Shown in pieces: positions 1 to 5,266 of a DNA stretch of 5,266 nucleotides; position 1 is the stretch's first letter, and the number at the start of each line of letters is the position of its first letter. Both the position numbers and the translations under genes were made by a program. The DNA is from CAVWDI01 sp046259385. GTDB lineage: Bacteria; Chloroflexota; Anaerolineae; Anaerolineales; UBA4823. Location of the stretch: positions 1-5,266 of the forward strand of contig JBJYWI010000186.1 of assembly GCA_046259385.1 (NCBI GenBank), in the 5' to 3' direction. The notes beneath the pieces are model-generated. The model saw only the letters and a program-made list of their open reading frames with translations. It was not told the DNA's origin and did not search any database.

Positions 1-1203
1 TTGTATCAATACTATTTACAATCCTTAAAACCCGTCGCAGTAGTAAATGGTGAAAAAATACAAATTAAGGATTTTCAAGGGCAAACCAGATTTGCACGTT
101 ACAACATGATTCAGAATGCTTATAACATTTACCAATTGTCTCAATTTTTAGGCAGTGATTCGGCAACATTACAACCTATTGTTAACCAGCTTCAAACAAT
201 TAACGATCAACTTTTTCCAACAGATATTGGTCGTCAAGTTCTAGATCAAATGGTTGACAGCCTGCTGATAGAACAGGAAGCACAAAAATTGAATATTGAT
301 GTGTCTAAGGATGAGATCGATAGAGAAATTGAGCAAGCATTCGGCTACTACCGCAACGGGAGACCAACACTAACCCCCACAATAGAACCTGTTCCTACTT
401 CAACATTATCAGACCTTCAAAAAGAAATCACCGGATATCAAGAAGTGGAAGAAGAAACTGCAGAAACTACACCTTCGAGTACTGAATCCTCTGAAGGGTC
501 AGAGATAACACATGAATCTGACTCTGAGGCAGGAATACCAACACCTCAACCCACTTCCACACCGCTCACTTTTGAGGGATTTCAAGATCGATTCAACGAA
601 ACAATAGAAGGATTAAATTCCGAATATGGAATCTCAGAACAGGATATGCGAAACGCGTTCCGCGCGAATCTATTCCGGAAAAAAATTATGGATGCAGTTA
701 TTGGTGAAATTGAGTGTTCTGAAGAACAGGTTTGGGCTGCTCATATTCTTGTGGATGATGAAAAACTCGCCAAGGAAATTAAATCACGATTGGACGAAGG
801 TGAGCAATGGTCAATTCTAGCTTCCACATATTCAATTGATTCGAGTAATAAAGATTCAGGTGGTGACTTAGGATGGTTCGGCAGAGGAAAAATGGTTCCA
901 GAATTTGAGGATGCTGTTTTTGGAATGAAAATTGGTGAGATCAGTGAGCCGGTTAAAACTGAGTTTGGATGGCATATTATCCAGAAAATTGGACAAGAAA
1001 ATCGACCGCTATCAGACGAAGAATGCCAGAATTCGAGGATTGAAAAATTTAACGATTGGTTAGATACTCAAAGAGAAAATTCCGAAATCATTATTCAAGA
1101 TGATTGGGGAGAATATGCGCCAAATGAACCATCACTTCCGATTGAAATTAAGCAATTTATAAATGCGAACTTGACTATACCTGCAACTCCACCCGGTTCT
1201 TAA
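1..1203 (+). CDS. Parvulin-type peptidyl-prolyl cis-trans isomerase (SurA/PrsA-like foldase), 5' partial
   Basis: Foldase that isomerises Xaa-Pro bonds in proteins outside the cytoplasm. The visible 400 residues begin in a SurA/PrsA-like N-terminal region (PVAVVNGEKI, about 11-20, opens the family's usual first segment). Helical chaperone-like segments at about 75-118 and 191-235 are separated by a Thr/Pro/Ser/Glu-rich stretch at about 121-189. The parvulin domain covers about 244-331. It carries AAHILV with His248, Asp280 at the usual Cys/Asp active-site position, SGGDLGWF (286-293), Met298 and Phe302 in MVPEFEDAVF, and His325 in EFGWHIIQ. A tail of about 65 residues follows. The reading frame is open at base 1 and the TTG there is probably an internal Leu codon, so the true start and the expected signal peptide, lipobox or membrane anchor lie upstream. 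Export is therefore inferred from the family. It converges on smc and shares a terminator with it. The fold is clear; assignment to prsA or surA is not, so no symbol is given. Confidence 0.92.
   Translation: MYQYYLQSLKPVAVVNGEKIQIKDFQGQTRFARYNMIQNAYNIYQLSQFLGSDSATLQPIVNQLQTINDQLFPTDIGRQVLDQMVDSLLIEQEAQKLNIDVSKDEIDREIEQAFGYYRNGRPTLTPTIEPVPTSTLSDLQKEITGYQEVEEETAETTPSSTESSEGSEITHESDSEAGIPTPQPTSTPLTFEGFQDRFNETIEGLNSEYGISEQDMRNAFRANLFRKKIMDAVIGEIECSEEQVWAAHILVDDEKLAKEIKSRLDEGEQWSILASTYSIDSSNKDSGGDLGWFGRGKMVPEFEDAVFGMKIGEISEPVKTEFGWHIIQKIGQENRPLSDEECQNSRIEKFNDWLDTQRENSEIIIQDDWGEYAPNEPSLPIEIKQFINANLTIPATPPGS
361..567 (+). other. Low-complexity Thr/Pro/Ser/Glu-rich insertion in the isomerase
   Basis: Codons about 121-189 encode a segment dominated by Thr, Pro, Ser and Glu. 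It includes proline-threonine stretches at both ends (TLTPTIEPVPTST and IPTPQPTSTP) and a strongly acidic middle (EVEEETAETTPSSTESSEGSE). It interrupts the helical N-terminal region and is probably disordered. Such Thr/Pro linkers are common in exported proteins, which supports an extracytoplasmic location for the host protein. Confidence 0.7.
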
Positions 1204-1221
1204 TCCTTCTTGATTAATAAC

Positions 1222-1263
1222 AAAAAAAACGCTCACGTCAGAATTCTGATGTGAGCGTTTTTT
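1222..1263. terminator. Bidirectional intrinsic terminator between the isomerase gene and smc
   Basis: Bases 1224-1241 pair with 1246-1263 around an AATT loop (1242-1245), giving an 18-base stem. It has 12 core pairs (1230-1241 with 1246-1257) flanked by A/T pairs. The only irregularity is G1237 opposite T1250, which is a G-U wobble in rightward RNA but an A-C mismatch in leftward RNA. The rightward transcript ends in six U (1258-1263). The leftward transcript ends in eight U (complement of 1222-1229). It lies 18 bases after the isomerase stop codon and reaches into the smc stop codon (1262-1264), so it fits both convergent transcripts. Confidence 0.9.
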
Positions 1264-4200
1264 AATCAATGACTTTTGATAACTCATCAATTTTCAGACT
1301 TAAGACCTGGCTTGATGAATCACGACCCATCGTAACACCATAAATAATATCAGCTGCTTCAACAGTGTTACGGTTATGAGTTACAACTACAAATTGGGTT
1401 TTTTGACTCATCTCCTTTAATAAAGCTCTGAAACGCCTCGTATTTGCCTCATCTAACATCGCATCAACCTCATCCAGCAGGCAAAATGGTGTCGGAGATA
1501 CTCGGATTAGTGCAAATATTAAAGCCACAGCAGTGAGGCTTCTCTCACCCCCGGAAAGTAGAGTCAACCCCTGCGCTCTTCGCCCCGGTAAACGAGCATC
1601 GATTTCTATACCTGTGGTAGTTATATCGTTCGGATCAGATAATATCAGATGGGCAGATCCACCTCCAAACAATCTCGAGAAAATGTCTTCAAATTCCTCA
1701 GCAACATTTTCAAAGGTTCGGCAGAATTCTTCTTCCATCAATTGATCTAATTCTTTAATCACATGCCTTACATCTGCATCGGCTTTCTTTAAGTCTTCGA
1801 TCTGGTCAATCAAAAAAGCGTGTCTGCTCTTGACCTCTTCATATTCTGCGTGAACCTCTGGGTTTATTGGACCTATACGCCGAATTTTGGATCTAAGTTT
1901 TTGAAGTGTCTTTTCACAATCAGGAGAAATCATCTTAATGACAGGAAGTTTTTCCACAAATCCATCAATAGGCAACGGATAAGGTCCTGAGATCTCATCG
2001 GCATACTCAAAAGATACTAAACCAAGGTCATCTTCAATTCTCCTTCGAAGATTTTCTACTCCCTCCTTTTGTCTGGCAAAATCAACCTTTGCATTCGTGT
2101 ATAACTTTTCGGTTTCTCTGATTTGCTTTCGAAGATTCTCGAATCGATAAGATATCTCCTGCCTTTCATTTTCAGTTTTTGTTAGTTTTCCTTGCTCTTC
2201 TAAAATCAAAAAATCAATTTTATCAATCTGAGTTTGTATTTCATTTTCCGATTCTTTCGTTTTATTTAATTCCTGATCAAGAATCGCCAACTCGGCGTTA
2301 TTATCTTCTATACGTTCAGTAAGATCTTTAAATGATTTTTCGATCTCGTCGATAAGTTGTCTCTTATCAAAAAGCAATTTTTCAGAATCTGCCAGCGAGC
2401 GGGCACTTACAGCATATTCAGTCTTGGCAGTTGGAAATTGATCGTTAAATAGTTCTTGGTCTAAATTATTTAATTCTTGCTTTTTTACATTGTAAATATG
2501 ATCGACCTCACCAATTGATTTTTCAATTTTAACGATTTCTTCAGAAGACTTATTTATTGCTAGATATCCTGCTTCGATATCTTTTTCTTTGCGCATTATT
2601 TCATCTATTAACCAATTTTTCTGCCAATCGAGTCGCTCTAACAATGCTGACAGCTGACCTTCTTTCTCCTTTTTTTCTCGAATACTTTCCTGTTCTGCAA
2701 CTAATTCTGATCGAATTTTTTTTCTATCCGCGTCTTTTAAAGATAATTCATTCTCCAGACTTTTCAATTCCGAATTGACATTGCTGAGTTTTTTTTCAAT
2801 CCCGCTGATCTCATTGTTTAAATTTTCTAACTTGACTTTTTTCCCCAGAAGCGTATTTACTCTATTCGCACCTTTTGCTCCTAACGAAATAATCGGACCA
2901 TTCGAGTTGAATGCTTCACCTTCAAGCGTCACTGCAATTAGTGCCGTTTCTTGATTCTGTGTTATGCGCTTTGCAATTTTCCTATCGCTTACAATCACCA
3001 CATTCCCAAGAAGAAATTCAACAACATTATTTAAGTAATTTGGATACTTTATCAATTCACTGGCGATTCCGATTACCCCGCTTCCAGATATCTCTTCCCA
3101 TGTAATTTCCTTTTTATTTGTAACTATGGACTCGACAGGCAGGATAATCCCTTTTGCCTTATTCTCATTAAGTATATCCAAAGCGGTATCCGGTTTGTTA
3201 TTTATAATTACCGCTTCAATATACATACCTAGAGCGGCTGCGATTGCAATCTCATATTCTTCATCTACATCCAATATCTGGTATAGAACACCAGCAAGAC
3301 CGGATATTTTTTTATCCTTTGCAGCGTTCATTAAGACCCGGGCACCTTCCGGGTATCCTTCCAGATTCGATTCCGATTGTTCAAGAATTTGGATTTTTGT
3401 TAATAATTGATCATGCTTGTTACTCAAACTTGCAGAGTCTTTTCTACGATTATGTAACTTTACTTCAATCTCTCTCGAAATTTCTTCAATTTTTTCAATG
3501 TCAAACTGAAGTTGACTGGATTTAAGCTGTCCCTTCTTCAAAGCTACTTTTAAATTGCCCAGTGATTCAACCGTATTTTGGTAGTTTAAATCAATTTCCT
3601 TTAACTTTTCATTCGCCTGACTTAATTCCTTCTCAAGCAATTTAATATTTTTCTGTCGAGATTCATTCTGGGCGAGATGTGATTCCCGCATCGATTTGAA
3701 TTTGATTTGCTCTTCCTCCACATCTTCAATATTTTGTGCAATTTCTCCTCTTTGTAATTGCTTCTGCTCGTAGTTGACTCGTAATTCTTCAAATTGTTTC
3801 TTTATTGATTTATTGTTTTGCTCTATAAGAATAAATTCTTCTTGAGTTGAAATCAATAATTCCTTCTGGATACTTAATCTTTGTTTTAATTTCTCCAATT
3901 CTGCTGTCGAAATTCTTTTTTGCTCCTGCAACAATCTTTTACGTTCATTGCCTACAGCAATCTCTCGGGAAACCACTTCTCTTTGGGATCGAAGTTCCTC
4001 TTTTTCTACTTTCCATTTGTCCAGTTGATCGCGTAAATCTCGAACTTTTATTCGAATATCACCGATAAGGTTTTCTGTATCAATTTCTTCGTGTTGCAAT
4101 TCTTTCAATTTATTTTCATATTCTTCTGAAATTTCATGCCCATGTGAAAGAATTTCTTGTGAGTTGTACCAATGATAGCCATACCATTCGCGTAATACTT

Positions 4201-4876
4201 CGGACAATTCAATCGCTGTTTCCTCATACTCCTCAGCCCTGTTTACTTGACGTTCTAGGCTTCTCAATCGAGGTCGTAGCTCCACCAAGATATCCTGGAC
4301 TCTTTCTAAGTTTCTTTGAGTTGCTTCCAGTCTACGCAAAGCGTCCTCACGACGGGTACGGTGTAAACCAATCCCTGCTGCTTCTTCGAATAACCGCCGC
4401 CTTTCATCAGCCCTTAAAGATAAAGCTGCATCAACAAGTCCCTGCCCAATTATTGTGTAAGTCCGTTCCGCCAACCCGGACTGCGCCAATAATTCAGAAA
4501 CATCCATCAAACGCACACGCTGTCCATTAATTAAATATTCATTCTGTCCATCGCGATATGCACGTCGTGTAATCGCAACTTCATTAAAATCAATCGGCAG
4601 CCAGCCATCAGTGTTGTCGAAGGTTATCGTCGCATAAGCCATACCAGCCTGTGAACGGCTTTCGGAACCTGAAAAAATCATGTCCTCAGTTTTTTTGCCG
4701 CGTAATAGCCTGTATGATTGTTCTCCTAAAACCCATCTCAAGCTGTCGCCAATATTAGATTTTCCGCTTCCGTTTGGACCAACAATAGAAGTGACTGTAT
4801 TAGCAAATTCAAACACAGTCCGTCTTGCAAATGTTTTGTATCCACTCAATTCAAGTGATTTTAACCGTGAGCTCAT
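1262..4876 (-). CDS. smc: Chromosome segregation ATPase SMC, complete
   Basis: Core subunit of the bacterial condensin, a dimeric ATPase that loops and compacts DNA and aids segregation together with ScpA/ScpB (not in this window). At 1204 residues it is near the usual length of about 1150-1200. The N-terminal head has Walker A GPNGSGKS at 33-40, the LLRGKKTEDMIFSGS region at 57-71 and a Q-loop at IIGQG (142-146). A coiled-coil arm rich in Glu, Lys, Leu and Gln runs about 170-500. The hinge covers about 505-670, beginning LEGYPEGARVLM. The return arm runs about 675-1065. The C-terminal head has FGGGSAHL (1070-1077), signature LSGGE (1107-1111), Walker B FCLLDEVD (1131-1138), D-loop LDEAN (1141-1145) and the switch His1167 in VVTHNR. 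All ATPase motifs are intact. The ATG is chosen because MSSRLKSLEL is the family's normal N-terminus. It starts 23 bases after rnc on the same strand, with no strong Shine-Dalgarno site, so co-transcription with rnc is likely. The symbol is secure. Confidence 0.98.
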   Translation of the reverse strand: MSSRLKSLELSGYKTFARRTVFEFANTVTSIVGPNGSGKSNIGDSLRWVLGEQSYRLLRGKKTEDMIFSGSESRSQAGMAYATITFDNTDGWLPIDFNEVAITRRAYRDGQNEYLINGQRVRLMDVSELLAQSGLAERTYTIIGQGLVDAALSLRADERRRLFEEAAGIGLHRTRREDALRRLEATQRNLERVQDILVELRPRLRSLERQVNRAEEYEETAIELSEVLREWYGYHWYNSQEILSHGHEISEEYENKLKELQHEEIDTENLIGDIRIKVRDLRDQLDKWKVEKEELRSQREVVSREIAVGNERKRLLQEQKRISTAELEKLKQRLSIQKELLISTQEEFILIEQNNKSIKKQFEELRVNYEQKQLQRGEIAQNIEDVEEEQIKFKSMRESHLAQNESRQKNIKLLEKELSQANEKLKEIDLNYQNTVESLGNLKVALKKGQLKSSQLQFDIEKIEEISREIEVKLHNRRKDSASLSNKHDQLLTKIQILEQSESNLEGYPEGARVLMNAAKDKKISGLAGVLYQILDVDEEYEIAIAAALGMYIEAVIINNKPDTALDILNENKAKGIILPVESIVTNKKEITWEEISGSGVIGIASELIKYPNYLNNVVEFLLGNVVIVSDRKIAKRITQNQETALIAVTLEGEAFNSNGPIISLGAKGANRVNTLLGKKVKLENLNNEISGIEKKLSNVNSELKSLENELSLKDADRKKIRSELVAEQESIREKKEKEGQLSALLERLDWQKNWLIDEIMRKEKDIEAGYLAINKSSEEIVKIEKSIGEVDHIYNVKKQELNNLDQELFNDQFPTAKTEYAVSARSLADSEKLLFDKRQLIDEIEKSFKDLTERIEDNNAELAILDQELNKTKESENEIQTQIDKIDFLILEEQGKLTKTENERQEISYRFENLRKQIRETEKLYTNAKVDFARQKEGVENLRRRIEDDLGLVSFEYADEISGPYPLPIDGFVEKLPVIKMISPDCEKTLQKLRSKIRRIGPINPEVHAEYEEVKSRHAFLIDQIEDLKKADADVRHVIKELDQLMEEEFCRTFENVAEEFEDIFSRLFGGGSAHLILSDPNDITTTGIEIDARLPGRRAQGLTLLSGGERSLTAVALIFALIRVSPTPFCLLDEVDAMLDEANTRRFRALLKEMSQKTQFVVVTHNRNTVEAADIIYGVTMGRDSSSQVLSLKIDELSKVID
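2867..3364 (-). other. SMC hinge (dimerisation) domain
   Basis: Residues about 505-670 of SMC break the coiled-coil composition and form the globular hinge that dimerises two SMC chains and contributes to DNA contact. Recognisable pieces are GYPEGARVLM (507-516), ISGLAGVLYQILDVDEEYEIAIAAALG (the LAGVL and AIAAALG parts, 524-550), EAVIINN (554-560), and the closing VTLEGEAFNSNGPIISLGAKG stretch (649-669). The closing stretch has fewer paired glycines than the NPGGSMTGG-like version of well-known bacterial SMCs. Boundaries are approximate. Confidence 0.8.
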
Positions 4877-4899
4877 ATTTAATTCTTATTGACGCCAGC
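4877..4899 (-). promoter_or_regulatory. rnc-smc intergenic spacer with weak ribosome-binding signal
   Basis: Read on the coding strand, the 23 bases before the smc ATG are GCTGGCGTCAATAAGAATTAAAT. The best purine stretch is AAGAA about six bases from the ATG. There is no GGAGG-like core. The gap is too short for a separate terminator and promoter, so smc is presumably read from the rnc transcript and translated from a weak site or through ribosomes arriving from rnc. Confidence 0.5.
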
Positions 4900-5266
4900 T
4901 TATAACTTAATATCCAAACCCGCTATCGCTTCTCGGGCTGCTGCTTTTGCAGCGGCTTGTTTTGTGTGTCCGCGACCTCGACCATAAGTCTTCCCATTTA
5001 CCTTTACTTCTACTTCAAAGACTTTATCATGATCAGGCCCCTGTTCAGAAACTGTCAGGTAATTTGGCGGTCCATAACCTTTAGATTGAACCCATTCTTG
5101 AAATACACTTTTTGGATCCCTATCTGCGCGTGATACGAGGATTTTATCAACTGCGCGTACTAAACTGGGTTCGACAAATTCTCTAACTTTTTCCAATCCC
5201 ACATCCAAATATAATGCACCAATCAGAGCTTCAAAAGTCCCGCAAAGAAGCGCCTGCCGCCTCCTA
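4900..5266 (-). CDS. rnc: Ribonuclease III, C-terminal part (5' end outside the window)
   Basis: Endonuclease that cuts double-stranded RNA, including rRNA precursors and structured mRNAs, in the cytoplasm. The visible 121 residues begin RRRQALLCGTFEALIGALYL, the last catalytic helix of the RNase III domain, then helices to about residue 48. The double-stranded-RNA-binding domain follows at about 50-116 (bases 4918-5118): DPKSVFQEWVQ, PPNYLTVSEQGPDHDKVFEVEV, NGKTYGRGRG and HTKQAAAKAA. Glu12 of the fragment matches the essential E. coli Glu117. The residue matching metal-binding Asp114 is Gly9. The frame is open through base 5266. A TTG at 5206-5208 could pass as a start, but homology continues upstream of it (FEALIGALYLDVGLEKV), so it is an internal Leu codon. 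The gene ends 23 bases before smc, the common rnc-smc pairing, and its promoter lies beyond the window. Confidence 0.96.
   Translation of the reverse strand, partial: RRRQALLCGTFEALIGALYLDVGLEKVREFVEPSLVRAVDKILVSRADRDPKSVFQEWVQSKGYGPPNYLTVSEQGPDHDKVFEVEVKVNGKTYGRGRGHTKQAAAKAAAREAIAGLDIKL

Noticed and set aside
1..3. TTG at base 1 as the true start of the isomerase
   Set aside because: It coincides with the window edge, and an exported foldase should have a signal or membrane segment before the PVAVVNGE motif. None is present, so the start lies upstream.
626..820. 64-codon + strand open frame inside the isomerase gene
   Set aside because: It overlaps the isomerase coding region in another frame and resembles no known protein.
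1241..1246. GAATTC palindrome as a cloning scar or operator
   Set aside because: It is the symmetric centre of the terminator hairpin and needs no separate explanation.
1533..1745. 70-codon + strand open frame
   Set aside because: It is antisense to the SMC signature and Walker B region, where strong protein conservation on the other strand explains the open frame.
3126..3525. Two overlapping + strand open frames of about 93 codons
   Set aside because: Both are antisense to the SMC arm and hinge in different frames, with no family resemblance and no ribosome-binding signal.
4144..4530. 128-codon open frame on the + strand
   Set aside because: It lies wholly antisense to the conserved SMC N-terminal head and arm, has no recognisable domain, and is best explained as a shadow of smc codon bias.
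1262..4876. Rad50/SbcC or RecN instead of SMC
   Set aside because: The globular hinge without a CxxC zinc hook, the 1204-residue length, and the SMC-type heads and rnc neighbour all point to SMC.
5206..5208. TTG as a start codon for a stand-alone 102-residue dsRNA-binding protein
   Set aside because: The frame stays open to the window edge and the upstream codons encode the conserved RNase III catalytic helix, so this is the end of full-length rnc.

Overview
The window carries three protein-coding genes in a convergent layout. A parvulin-type peptidyl-prolyl isomerase runs rightward and is cut by the left edge. A ribonuclease III gene (cut by the right edge) and a complete smc gene run leftward. 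No RNA gene, mobile element, CRISPR array or phage gene is visible.

Organism: the SMC sequence has a particular wording in its head domain: GYKTFA at the N-terminus, LLRGKKTEDMIFSGS, SGLAERTYTIIGQGLVDAAL, REWYGYHW at the start of the arm, and DEVDAMLDEAN around Walker B. I associate this, from memory rather than from a search, with Chloroflexota, probably class Anaerolineae. The DNA is AT-rich by eye, which would make this a low-GC member of a phylum that is often GC-richer. The Thr/Pro/Ser/Glu-rich insertion in the isomerase also suits extracytoplasmic proteins of that group. The phylum assignment is an inference.

Layout: bases 1-1203 (+) hold the C-terminal 400 codons of an exported foldase. 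Bases 1204-1261 are a 58-base gap filled by a nearly perfect hairpin flanked by A and T runs, which can terminate transcription from both sides. Bases 1262-4876 (-) hold complete smc, 1204 codons. A 23-base gap follows, and bases 4900-5266 (-) hold the C-terminal 121 codons of rnc. The rnc-smc pair reads as one operon whose promoter lies beyond the right edge.

Function: RNase III processes double-stranded RNA such as rRNA precursors. SMC compacts and segregates the chromosome with ScpA/ScpB, which are not in this window. The adjacency of rnc and smc is a widespread housekeeping arrangement, and the isomerase is simply the convergent neighbour. I do not see an undescribed system here. The points most worth checking are a glycine where RNase III normally has a metal-binding aspartate, the shared terminator that reaches into the smc stop codon, and the disordered insertion that splits the isomerase's N-terminal domain.
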